Assembly (NCBI GenBank): GCA_907165065.1
Contig: OU015529.1
Span: forward strand, 4,395,054 to 4,459,053
Origin: Caprimulgus europaeus
Taxonomy: Eukaryota > Chordata > Aves > Caprimulgiformes > Caprimulgidae
Length of the DNA stretch: 64,000 nt
Direction: 5' to 3'
Part shown: piece after piece, positions 11,301 to 22,582 of the stretch
How positions within the stretch are numbered: position 1 is the first letter of the stretch
Layout of the letters: each line of letters starts with the position of its first letter
Notes under the pieces: model-generated
The model's database searches: none
What the model saw: only the letters and a program-made list of their open reading frames with translations
What the model was told of the DNA's origin: nothing
Translations under genes and position numbers: made by a program

Positions 11301-14300
11301 CTGCCTTTTGCTGTGCTTTCCCACCCTGGAAGACTAGTTTTGGCACAGGCACATTAAAACATGTACTAAAAAAATAGCATTAGGTACATGGCCTTTTAAT
11401 CTCCCCTCTTTTTTTTCCCCCATATAAGGTGATCTGCATAAATGCATTTAGGAAAATAAAATTCTCTCTCATCGATTTTATGAAATATTTACCTGGATTA
11501 ACAGGGTTGCTGCTAGAAAGAAATCCTGTATTCTGTGCTTCTCAGTGGGTCCTGATGTCAGTCCCTGCAATCCCACTGAAACCATTAACCAGTAAGTCTC
11601 ATGGCCTTCCATGGTGGTTTCCAATGCAGTGGCTTCATTAGCTGCACTAATCAGTCTTTCACCTAATTTAGTATTGAGTTGGTGCTGGAGGAGCAGTTTA
11701 CAAGCTCTGGACCCCAGTTCTTCTGCTCTGCAATTCCCTGCCAGAAAGACAGCTACAAAGGTGATATCAAGCAAGAAGAACAGCAGTACCAACATATCTC
11801 TGAAGGGTTTCTCTCCCATCTTCTGGCAGTAAGCATATATTAATTTGAGAGTCAAAGAACTACCTGATGATTTTGCTTGAATCTTCCCTGTTTTTTTTCC
11901 CTAAGAATAACTTAATATTCTATAAATTGCAAGTCATTGAAGGCTTTTTATGATCATTTTAAAGTACTTAAGCTAGCACTACCTGACACAGTTACTTAGA
12001 TTTCTTCCTTGTGACTAAGCTAGTGCCAAGACAAGCTGAAAGACTTATCCCGTGCAATTAAAATGCAAAATATACAGTGACAGGCCCATTAAAAATTCTG
12101 TTCTCTCCTCAGAGTTTCAACCAAGCAGCAGCTTGACATGTGTGTAGCCTGTTTTCCCAGCAGGTTTTCAAAGGAGAGAAAGGTGACCTCTATAAATGTC
12201 AATGCAAATAGGACCTGCATTTCCAGTGATGCCTTCCTGGAAACCCATTAGTCCAGTGGCAGCAAAATGCTTGGTGTGAGTAAGGAGCTCTCACTGGGTG
12301 TAGGAGAAAAGCATGAAGCTGGATGTAAAGGGTCAGGAGGACACTATGTTTGTCACTGGATCCTTTCCAATGTGGAATTGAAGTGGGAAAATTGCAGGGG
12401 CCTGGAGGAGTGAAAGAAGGTGGCTGTGTCCTCGGTTGAGTTACATACAGATTTACCGAGCCATGGGCTGAAAAAAAATGACTAATACCTCTAGAACAAA
12501 GAGTGCAAAAGACAAACCACACTGGGGCTGAATAATAAGGGGGGTGGACCCAAAGGTTAACGTCACCAGCACCTTGACAAATGTCACTGCTCCATTCCTG
12601 TGCAGCTGCTTCCTCGCTTTCACACGAGCTGTGGCTCAGGGGACACAGGAGGGACAATCCAGCTGCAAACTCCGACCGGCTTTGCGCTTCCTTTTTCTAT
12701 AACAGACTGAAAAGCACCGAGTGTTTCTGCTCCCTAATGCAGTACCTGTCAATGACTTCACTCAGTACATCAAGGAAGAAAAATGATGTTTATAGTCCCT
12801 CAGGAAGGAAAATGAGGGTTTAAATCATTTTGCTTCTTTTAACTCCTCTGATTTCTCCAACATGGATGAAAGAAAACAAGGCATCAAATATTAATAAGAT
12901 AAAGATTTTGAATTCTGCTTGCACTCCATGTGCTCCTGAAATTACGTGACACTTTCCTCTCAACCACTGGGGTCCTGATGCTTCCACAAGAGCTGCAGCC
13001 TATACAGACCATGTGGGAATTATTCTGACAGTAGTCTCACTGAAACCTGAACATCTTTCTCATTAGGATGCCAGGAAGCACGTTAATAGCACTACCTGTG
13101 TTGTATAAATATGTACTGCAACAAAGTTAGCTCTTTCCGAACAAACATTTTTTTTTATAACACCTAGCTCTTGGAAATGTTAAATTTTACTGGGAATTGG
13201 ACAGTCTCTGGAGACATAAAAAATAAGACTTTTGAAGCACATCTCTTGGCAATTCAAGGGTATAGCAAAAACAAAGGTGGGCAGAAGCTCGTTTCAGAAA
13301 GCATAAGGTGCTGCTGAGGAGGAAAAGCATGGAGGGAGAAAGGAGTGAGAGAAGAAAGGCTGGTGGCAAGGAGAAGGTGAAGTTTGCTGAGGAGAGCAGG
13401 AGTTGCTGTACATGAGCTCGTGCATTTATGTCAGGGCTGTGAGAAACCAGCTGCAGGTCACACCAGGACATCCTCTGCTCAGCCCTGGGGCTGCCCATCT
13501 GCAAACACAGCAGCACAACCTGATAGAAAATACTCGCCCAGTTTCTCATCCAATAAGAAAACCTTTAAGTTCATGACTACAAGATCCTGGTAACAATGGC
13601 TGAGTGCTGTAAGTAATGAGTTCATGCTTTTAGGACTACTTTTAAGATTTATGGTGTGTACTGAATTCATTTCATCACTGCAGAGATTACGTTAATGTGG
13701 TTTTCTACTACATTTAGCTCAGAAGCTGTGGTTGCAACTGATGGAGTGTGCAGACTGTTAACCAGGAAAGATGTTGTAAGAAAACACAGATATCCAGAAA
13801 AATATTTTGCATTGAAAGGGGCAGAGCACTTTGTTAGGTGTCAGAGGAATCAGGAATTTTACAGGAACATGGTTGTCCTCTGAGAGGAATTTGGCAACCC
13901 TCATAAAAAAGAAAGAGTGGAAAAGGAGAGGAAATAAAAGAAGGAAAGAGCAGTGTGTGCCCCTGTGTTGAGCAGGAAGCCCATCTTCTGTGCTTGCAAA
14001 CAGCCTCAGATAAATCACCTGCATTTCCTGCACAGACTCTGGCCAGCTGTGGAAGGGACATAAATAAGTTGTTCTCCACCAGCGTCCTTTGGAACAAATT
14101 AGTCATTTCCACTTCAAAGAACAAGAACAAAATGGAAAAACACATGAAAAAGGGGTTGTGGGGCCAGAGCCTGTTGCCTGTGGGACTGTGTGGTCCCTTC
14201 TGAGCCATGCAGAAAGGGCATACATATCTCACCTCCTGCAGCTCCATGAGGCAAAGGAGACAACTCTCCTTGTGTCCCTTTTATGTCCCAGCCATGTGCA

Positions 14301-14672
14301 AGGAGCTCCTTCATGCTGCTGAACCTCCTCAGCTCCTGCAGGACAGATGGACTGAAACAGCTATTTCTAGGCTGAGCTTCTCTCTGTGCAATCTAATCTA
14401 CATCTTGGAGCTACAGTTGAAAAGGAGTTGTGGATTAGAGGACTCATGTGGCTAATTACCCCATGGGCACACAACCCTCCCCACAACTCAAAAACCTCAA
14501 CTGCTGCTGAATTGTCCTCAGCTCATCATGGTGCTGAGCTCCTGCAAAGTAAGGAAAATTGGTGGTTTATTGCTGCATGGTTCTCTGTTTTCTGTCGTCA
14601 TCAGCTGGAGAGAAATTGTTCTGACAACCTAGGAAGCCAGCCCTCCACCCTCTGAATATCTATTTGCTAAAG
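8377..14672. other. Long non-coding stretch with scattered chance open frames
   Basis: About 6.3 kb without an identified repeat family. The larger open frames (9106-9495 +, 11478-11855 -, 12199-12657 -, 13834-14247 -) contain no domain I recognise, overlap other frames on the opposite strand and lack splice or start context. Low-complexity spots are the G/T-rich run at 9684-9730, a T run at about 10100-10114 followed by 'aaataaaag', and T runs near 11410 and 13150. A few CpGs cluster at 12615-12690. Confidence 0.5.
9684..9730. repeat. G/T homopolymer-rich low-complexity tract
   Basis: Alternating runs of T and G on the plus strand (for example 'gggttttttttggggggcat' followed by ten Ts). It is strongly strand-asymmetric and has no coding meaning. 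Confidence 0.8.
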
Positions 14673-15225
14673 TGAAAGAAGCACTGCCCTGGTGAGGCCA
14701 CATCTGGAATATTGTGTCCAGTTCTGGGCCCCACAGTTCAAGAAGGACAGGGAACTGCTGGAGAGAGTCCAGCACAGAGCCACCAAGATGATGAAGGGAG
14801 TGGAGCATCTCCCTGATGAGGAAAGGCTGAGGGAGCTGGGGCTCTTTAGCTTGGAGAAGAGGAGGCTGAGGGGGGACCTCATTAATGTCTATAAATATTT
14901 GAAGGGTGAGTGTCAGGAGGATGGGGCCAGGCTCTTCACAGTGATGTCCAATGATAGGACAAGGGGCAATGGGTGTGAGCTGGAACACAGGAGGTTCTGC
15001 TTAAATTTGAGAAAGAACTTCTTTACTGTGAGGGTGACAGAGCCCTGGGACAGGCTGCCCAGGGAGGGTGTGGAGTCTCCTTCTATGGAGACATTCAAGA
15101 CCTGCCTGGACACCTTCCTGTGTGATCTCATCCGGGTGTTCCTGCTCTGGCAGGGGGGTTGGACTGGATGAGCTTTTGAGGTCCTTTCCAATCCCTGGCA
15201 TTCTGTGATTCTTTGATTCTGTGAT
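14673..15225 (+). mobile_element. CR1 LINE fragment with open ORF2 C-terminus (group C)
   Basis: A 5'-truncated CR1 copy of about 550 bp. It starts within ORF2 ('ccctggtgaggccacatctg') and ends with three octamer-type units, 'attctgtgattctttgattctgtg' in two steps. The 3' UTR carries 'ggttggactggatgagcttt'. A second, inverted copy of the same group lies at 41535-42151. The upstream flank has no CR1 similarity, so the truncation point is near 14673. Confidence 0.96.
14692..15171 (+). pseudogene. CR1 ORF2 C-terminal remnant, open frame
   Basis: 159 codons open to a stop, corresponding to the C-terminal end of the CR1 ORF2 protein (an endonuclease-reverse transcriptase). Recognisable blocks, in order, are [97 protein letters not shown] and [17 protein letters not shown]. 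The endonuclease and reverse-transcriptase domains are missing because the insertion is 5'-truncated, so the fragment has no activity. The start at 14692 is only the first ATG in the frame and not a real initiation site. The absence of frameshifts or stops over 480 bp suggests a fairly young insertion compared with the other copies in the window. Confidence 0.9.
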
Positions 15226-17634
15226 AATATTTTATTCTTGGGAGGGTGCTCTTGACTGCAGTGCTTGGCCATTGTAAAGAGCACTTGGAAATTATGAGAA
15301 ATGGCAAACAGTGGCCAGGTAGTAGCTTGTGTCACCGGCGACAATGGGAACTTCTGATGCTGAGCTTTAGGTGTGGGATACACATCAGACTACTGTTTAT
15401 TGTAGAGAAACACATCCCCACACTGCTAAATTTGAAGCTGTGGACAGTGTAAAAATATATGATCATTTATCAAGCTTGAAAAACTTTTCAGCATTGATTT
15501 ATTTTTAACACGTTTACCATAAATAAACTGATAAAATCTTCTGCTCCAGCTTCAAAACACATAGGGCAGGAAGTAGTTTTGGGGTACAATGGAGACAAAA
15601 ATACTGGATTTCAAATATATAAATCAAGCAGAGTCTGCACAATTAGATGATCAGCATCATGTGGAAGGAGTGATCAGCCCCAAGTACAGTGGCCACAGAG
15701 TGAGCTTGAAAACTGAGGAGAATTTCAGTTTTTGGATCATTCATGCAAGCTTTCCTTGTTGAGAGGAATGTCTGATAAAAATACAGTGTGGTCACAAGAG
15801 AAAGCTTATTTTATTTTGCCATCTGATTTACAAGCAATATGGTTAACTTCAAAAGAATCAATGAAAGTGATTAGAAGAAAAATAGCATTTTGTATTCAGG
15901 GACATGAGAGACTATCACAACCATCTGGAAAGAAATGCTGGAACTAGACAGTGCAAATGGGTCAAAAAGTAGGACTAATTAGAAGCAGATTTTTTATATA
16001 TACTTGCACAGATGATACTGACTGCTTTGTCTTTGATTTTGATTCCAGTCATGTTTGGAGGAGCTTTCATGTTGTGTATGACAGAGGTTATGAGCTGTAA
16101 CCTAAACTGAACCGTGAAATAGAACCAAACCACTGAATCATTTATGCCCTTGTCAGATTATTTCCTCTTTATGAAGATGTTCTGCAAAATCAAGAAAAAG
16201 CCTTAGTTTGAGCTACCTGTTGAAGAGGTGGTTTTTTAGCAAAAGCAGGAGGGATGATAATGACAAACTCTACACACTTTTGTCACTAATGTCAGTGAAA
16301 GTAATGCAGTTTATTAAATGGGTCATGGAGAATGTTGTTAATACAGATATTGGAGTGGAAACTTTGGCCTTAGGAGGCAAATAACATAGCAATTAGAGAA
16401 TCTAATTAACGAGGATCTTTACATAATTAAATTAATGTCCTGATTGTGGTAAAATGTCACATTAACATTTCATTGACATTCATATTTACTAATAGAACAA
16501 GTGTTAACTAACGATGCATCACATTTTCAGGGGACTTTTAGGAAAAAGTAGTACACTGTATAGGAATTTGCTTTTTCATCATCACCTACCACTCTCCCTG
16601 GGCAGGACACATGATTACACATTTGAATACCCACATCCTTTTCCTGAGAGTAATTTTGATTTGATCTTTGATATCAGACAGGTCATTAAGCTCCGTGTAC
16701 AGCTGAGCTGTTCCAGCGTGTTACAATACCCAACTATCTCTTGTGCAGCAATGCAGTTTTTATACAGTCTTTTAGAAGTTGTTGGAGAAAAGGATAGTAT
16801 ATGGTTCATTAAAAGTGTATTTTGTTGCTGTAAAGTGACTTAAATGCCCTGTTCCCCCTCTGGTTTTTATCAGGAATTTCACTGATGACCAGCATGGAGG
16901 AGAAATATTTTCACCATTTCAGTAATTTCTAAGCAACATGCTCCTATTGTATGATGAGATTAAACCCTACAGTGAATGAAAACTAAAGCATTTCTAAATC
17001 CACCTGAAGGGAGAAGGAAAAAGACTCTGAAGTTACAGCAAATATAATCCCTCCTTTGATATTCATATGTTTCATCACTGGGATCTTTCAGAATTAGATC
17101 CAACACCCGGAACAATTATAACAGGATTTGAAAAAATACTTTAGGTTTTTCAGAGCCAATATGACACTTCTTTATCACACATCCCTGTCTCTGCACCCAT
17201 TTTCCTCTGTATGAGTTGAATGTTATTGATTTTGAAAGGGATGTTTTTCCTGTGCACCTATTTCCACATTCAAATAAGCAGTAGAGGTGCTTGTAGGCAT
17301 CTCTGTGTGTCTATCTCCTCCTCTTTCTGGGACAGAAGAATTTAACTACCTTCTTTCTCATCTAATCTTATAGCACAATGTGTGACAAACATGAGGTCCC
17401 AGCTCTAGTGCCAGAGGCTCAAGGGACACTTGCTTCTGTCTCATCTCCCTCCTGATAAGAGGAGGAAAGGCAGGAGATTATGCAAAGAGTCTCACTGAGT
17501 CCAAATCTGGTTTCAGCTTCATAGGAAAAATGTCCCAATTCTGAACATTCATGGTAAACCTATGCCTAATCCAGGAACCTGGGCTTAGATGTACCATGGG
17601 ACTTGTTTTATGCTGAATCAAATTGATTATCAGT
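15226..17634. other. Non-coding stretch, possible conserved noncoding block near 16.3-16.5 kb
   Basis: About 2.4 kb without repeat families. The 16300-16520 part carries many AT-rich homeodomain-type cores (TAATTA, ATTAA) and is listed as a finding. The longest open frame (16514-16843 +) has no recognised content. Confidence 0.5.
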
Positions 17635-17792
17635 TTTATTTATTTGTTTTCTTATATTATTATAAGAAAACAAATAAATAAATAATTATTATTTCTTATA
17701 GTAAACAAATATTTCTTATAATAAACAAATAAATAAATAATTATTTCTTATATTATTATTATATATTTCTTTATATTATTTGTTTTCTTGGT
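17635..17792. repeat. AT-rich low-complexity block with hairpin and direct repeats
   Basis: Built from AAAT, TATT and TTCTTATA words. A perfect 22-bp inverted repeat occupies 17635-17656 and 17661-17682, separated by the 4-nt spacer TTAT. A word beginning 'aaacaaataaataaataatt' and ending 'atttcttata' occurs at 17668-17700 and again at 17723-17752. This suggests slippage-driven expansion from a palindromic seed. Confidence 0.9.
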
Positions 17793-20447
17793 ATCTCACT
17801 TCTGCATCACAGCTCTGAGGAACAGATAGTTTAGTACTTGGAAAAGGAAAATAACTTATCTCCATTTTACTACAGAGAGTGGAAAATTTGAAGGTCACCT
17901 GCTTGGTCAGGAGCAGATTTTGGGGAGGATCCAGCTCTTCTGTGTTTGGGGCTGGTGTCTGTGTGGGCATTGGGTCACACTGATGGCCACACAGACTGTG
18001 TGGTTTACAAATCTGATGTGCAAAGTGCATGACCAGTGTAGAAACTTTTATTTTCCTTTTTTTTTTCCCCTCCTAATTAGGGCTGCACTTAAAAAGACTT
18101 CTGATTAAGGATACTAAAAGCCCCTCATCTAGTTGAAACCATGCCCTTCTTCTTTCAGTGCCTAGAAAAATAATGTCTGAGTTGGCCTCTGTTTTTATTG
18201 CTGGACCTATGCAAAAAGATCGCTTCTGCCTAACGTGGGAGGCTGAAAGTGCTGGTAGGAATGAAATCTGTAAAGGACTAACCTTATAACCTAATTCAGG
18301 AACTTCTACTGAACTGAATTTAGCAGAAACCTTACAGGGCATGGAAAACATACTCTGATGAAACTCCCACAAGCCTTTACACTTCTGTGACAAAAATGTG
18401 AGGGTCACGTTGCTCCTGGCTGGCTGGGGACCTGCATTAGGGTAACTGCACTGTTACTAAGCAATGGCCTCAGGGAAGATGGGGGGGGACTGATTCTGTC
18501 AAGCCCTGCCCAGTGATGTAGGGTTGCCTGATGTGCATTTCCCAGTGCCTTCTCCAATTTATGCTTTTTAGTGATAACTTTTCCATCACTTCTCTTAAGA
18601 AACCACTAGGAAAGACCTAAAGCACTCACTGTCAGGAAATTCCCCTTGATATTCAGCCTTAATATTTTTTCTCTGCAATTTCATCTCATTATTTTTATTT
18701 TTAACTTCTTGAAACACCTTGAACAATTCTTTTCCATCCTTTCTATTTCCAGACACAGGCAGACAGGTATTCACACTCCTCTCAGCATTCACCCAGCCAA
18801 ACTATTCAGAAGTTTCCTTTAAACATCCTTCAAAAGCTTCTGTTTCTGCAAGTCCCATCTCCTTCCATCTTTAGCAGGCCTTCAGGGGAGGAGGAAAGTC
18901 TGGAGGAGAAGCTGTGCACTAAAAAGAGAGTACAGATGGTGTGTCTACTTGGGGAAGGGGGGAGAAACAGAGATGCAAGAACTATCCTGTGGTGTTTCTC
19001 TAATAAAAGCTTCCAGTGTTGGAAAGGAGTTCCTTGGTTCTGTAGTGCTCTTGTGACACCCCAGCAAGGGCAGGTTTCCCTACAGAGCAGTTGCTGGAGG
19101 TTATTCATACCCTTAGCTCCTGCTTGATGGTGGGGACATTCTTTGACCACAGTGTCTGCACCCACTTCCCAACACATACTTTATCCAGTATGAGATGGCA
19201 TTTCCTTACTGGCAGCTGCTTTTATCTGCTTCTTACAAATAGACCTTCCAAAAGCTCATTTAAGAAGATGCAATGGAAAAGTGAAGGTTTTGGCCAAATG
19301 GTGGTTGGCTTTTGTGGCTGAACAAAGGAGTCAGCCAGGTTTTTGTTGTTTGAATGTCCTTGTCTGAGTTCACAACTTGTAAACCCATTTCCCTTTTCCA
19401 AACAAATTCTTCCTGCAGGGGAATCACACTCAAAAGCTTTTTTTAGGACTTCTGGGAGAGTGGGAGGGCTTAGATACCAGAGAGGTATCTAAGTGCCTAA
19501 TTGCCACCAATTTCAATAGGAGCTGCCCTAAATATACCTTGGAGAATACATATCAAAGACAGACACTTCTAAAGAGAATTGCTCCCTATTCGAGTTGATA
19601 ATCTGCTTGGTTCCTGCCAGCATTTTTTTTTTCACAAAAGATTTAATTTGTTCATTTTTCTTGCAGGCTTGAGCAGCTGAGACACAGAGTAGAGGAGGAC
19701 TGCAAGGTTGGCAAAAGACGGCTGCAATCACTTCTGAATCCTAGAAAGGAAAGAGTCTGTGCAAGGGGCATTGGCTACAGCAGTTATTTTATCCACTGAT
19801 TTAGAAAAGCCCTGCATATCTAACACTTGCTCAGCAAGCTCAGTTTCCTTGGAAAGAATTTGCTCTTGCCCTTTGCTCTCAGCCCATATTGTTTCAGCCT
19901 TCACAACATACCAGCTAGGTTTTCAAAGTGCCTTGAATTAGTTTCTCCTGTCACAGTCATATGAAAATAGCAATGAATTCCAGTGATGATCTGGCAGCAT
20001 TTAGCAAGCAGTGTCACTACATCCTGTTTCTTGGATTTCCTACATTGAGTGCCAGGCAGTTTTTGAGCCCATATGTTACAACTATAAGGTAGAAGCTCAT
20101 GACCTCGAGTTGTTCTCTTCTAGGTACAGCAAAACCACAGAGAGAGTGAAGCAGAACAAATACAGTGTTGGTTAACACATATACATAAGTAGGGCATGAC
20201 AATGTTAGCCAAGCTGCTCTGATGGCACAGCAGATCCTTCAAGGTACCATGAGGAGATGTTTGCATGACAGCTTCTTCCTATACTGCAGTGGGAGATGCT
20301 GCTCCAAGTAGCATGTTATTAAAAAAACCCAACAACCCAAAACCAACCCCACTCTCACATATGAAGCAGTTATGGCAAGTACCCATGATTCAGGGCTTAT
20401 AATTATCCCAGAGTGATGACCCTCTTTGACTGCCAACAGAAAATATA
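17793..20447. other. Non-coding stretch, nothing recognised
   Basis: About 2.65 kb of unique-looking sequence. It contains a G run at about 18480-18489 and a 10-bp-arm palindrome at 19469-19493. Open frames are at most 115 codons and unrecognised. Confidence 0.55.
19469..19493. repeat. Short perfect inverted repeat
   Basis: Arms 'cttagatacc' (19469-19478) and 'ggtatctaag' (19484-19493) flank the 5-nt loop AGAGA. It could form a small hairpin. Function is unknown and it may be chance. Confidence 0.8.
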
Positions 20448-20789
20448 GTGGCCTTCCAGTACCTAAAGGGGCTCCAGGAAGGCTGGGGAGAAACTTTGGA
20501 CAAGAGCAGGGAGTGAGAGAACACGGGTTGATGGCTTGAAACTGGAAGAGGGGAGATGGAGATGAGATGTGAGGAAGAAATTCTTTGGTGTGAGGGTGGT
20601 GAGACCCTGGCCCAGGTTGCCCAGAGAAGCTGTGGCTGCTCCTCCCTGGAAGTGTTCTCGGCCAGGTTGGATGAGGCTTTGAGCAACCTGGTCTAGTGGA
20701 AGGTGTCCCTGCTGCTGGCAGGGGGGTTGGAACTGGGTGATCCTTAAGATTCCTTCCAACCCAGACCAGTCTAGCATTCTGTGATTCCA
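20448..20789 (+). mobile_element. CR1 LINE 3' fragment (group A)
   Basis: About 340 bp, from 'ggccttccagtacctaaagg' through 'aactggaagaggggagatgg' and 'gcaacctggtctagtggaag', to the tail 'ccagtctagcattctgtgat'. It covers the extreme ORF2 C-terminus and the 3' UTR. A closely similar copy in opposite orientation lies only 1.4 kb away at 22177-22552, giving an inverted pair. Confidence 0.95.
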
Positions 20790-22176
20790 CCACTGATAAT
20801 GCATCTGTACTTCAAATGGCCCAGAAGGCATCATCATGTTGAGAAACTGGTGTTTGTTGCTTTGTTTTTGAGCTACGCCTACTTCAAATTCAGAGCTAAA
20901 ACATCTATTTGGAAGCAAATGGAATAGTAGAGATACTTAAAAATATCTGGTTGACATTCACCTTCTGGTAAGAATGTTGAACAAATGAAAATGCAGTTAC
21001 CTAATCTGAATTGGGCTAGCATGTAATTAATTAGCCCAATAAAGTCAGACAGTCTACATCCATTTCTAATCTAGAGTAAACCACATCTACACAACCATTA
21101 CCCTGTATCCCACTTGCCCTCACTGAGCCTTGTGTAATGTTGCAGTTGGCTGAATTTTCAAAAGAATCTTCCAACTTGTGTTTTGGTAAACACTTCACAA
21201 AAATAACCAAGTTCCACTTAAAAACTATTTCCCTCTTCTTCCTATTTCAGTGAATGCTCCAATGTACTGAAGTGTCTCCTCATTCCTGATTCGCAGTGTC
21301 TGGGGGGAAAAGCCTGGCCACAGAGATAATCCAGAGTTAGTTTTTTGTTTATGAATTTATTTTTACAGACCATGTAAAAGAGGCTGGAACTTCCTCATCT
21401 CCTGCATGTTTCTGTCCTTTACAATCCTGCTCTGAACTGTCCTTAATCCATAAGAGGGGATGCTCTTGCCTGCTGGTCCTCAGTAACACCTGGTGAGGTT
21501 TGCCACAGCGTTTTGTGGCTGCTCTGCTTTGGAAAGGAGGGTTTTCTGTTCACCCCTCGTGGTGGATCTTCTGCCCTTCATGCCAAAATGCTTGAACTCA
21601 GGCAGCCTCAAGACTTTCATGACTTTGCATATTTTATTACAGCTTCCAGTGTCATAAAAAAGGTAAAACAAAATGCAGCAAAAAAGAGAAAAATCAATGG
21701 AAGGGAAGATACATTTGGGAGGCTCTTCTGCTGGGCCATCTCTTGTGGCCCTGACTGCTCTCTGTGCCCAATGACTCTCCGAGGCCATGGCTGCTACGGA
21801 GTGGTGGAGCAGGACATAAAGATGCTGAAGGACATGGGCAGCCAAAATGGAACAAAATAGGGAGAAACTGCATTTTTTTTGAGCAACTTGTTTATGTGGG
21901 CTCTTTGCCAGTGATCAGTAGTTGAATTCTGTAGAGTTTGTTGTTTCAGTTTGCCCATTGCCACCCATCGTTGTTGGCACCTGCCTCCCTGGCCAGTGCC
22001 AGGGGCTGGTGGGTGTGAGGGTGCTGCTCTTGCTGAACCTCATGCTGTGGCCATTTACCCCAGCACAAATCGTCAGCACTTGCCCTGCTGCTGTTTCCAG
22101 GTACCTGTTCCTTCAGGAGCTGAATTGCAGGATGAGTCTGGTTGACTTCACTGGGACATGTCATGCGCTAGGTGAT
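20790..22176. other. Non-coding spacer between inverted CR1 copies
   Basis: About 1.4 kb with no recognised gene. It includes a plus-strand frame (21513-21860, 115 codons) and overlapping minus frames with no family match that I can make. The flanking CR1 copies are in opposite orientation. Confidence 0.5.
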
Positions 22177-22552
22177 CATAGAATCACAGACTGGTTTGGG
22201 TTGGAAGGGACCTTAAAGCTCATCCAGTCCCAACCCCCCTGCCAGCAGCAGGGACACCTTCCACTAGACCAGGTTGCTCAAAGCCTCATCCAAACTGGCC
22301 GAGAACACTTCCAGGGAGGAGCAGCCACAGCTTCTCTGGCCAACCTGGGCCAGTGTCTCACCACCCTCACAGTGAAGAATTTCTTCCTCACATCTCATCT
22401 CCATCTCCCCTCTTCCAGTTTCAAGCCATTTCCCCTTGTTCTGTCATTAACTGCCCTTACGAAAAGTCCCTTCCCAGCTTTCTTGTAGCCCCTTCAGGTA
22501 CTGGGAGGCTGCTATAAGATCTCCCTGGAGCCTTCTCTTCTCCAGGCTGATA
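22177..22552 (-). mobile_element. CR1 LINE 3' fragment (group A)
   Basis: The reverse complement of the group A tail. On the plus strand it begins 'catagaatcacagactggtt' and passes through 'ccactagaccaggttgctca' and 'cttccagggaggagcagcca'. It ends at 'cttctcttctccaggctga', which is the 5' truncation point in ORF2. A short duplication sits exactly at that truncated 5' junction (22549-22582). Confidence 0.95.
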
Positions 22553-22582
22553 AACTCCTTTTATGATAAACTCCTTTTGTGG
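22549..22582. repeat. 17-bp tandem duplication at a CR1 5' junction
   Basis: 'tgataaactccttttat' is followed by a near-identical 'gataaactccttttgtg', and then 'gtaaac' resembles the start of a third unit. It abuts the truncated end of the CR1 copy at 22177-22552. Confidence 0.75.

Noticed and set aside
11478-11855. Minus-strand frame with a hydrophobic stretch that could be a membrane segment
   Set aside because: The hydrophobic run comes from a T/A-rich stretch and the frame has no recognised homologue or gene structure.
12199-12657. 152-codon minus-strand open frame
   Set aside because: No recognisable domain, no splice or start context, and composition like the surrounding non-coding DNA. 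A frame of this length is expected by chance a few times in 64 kb.
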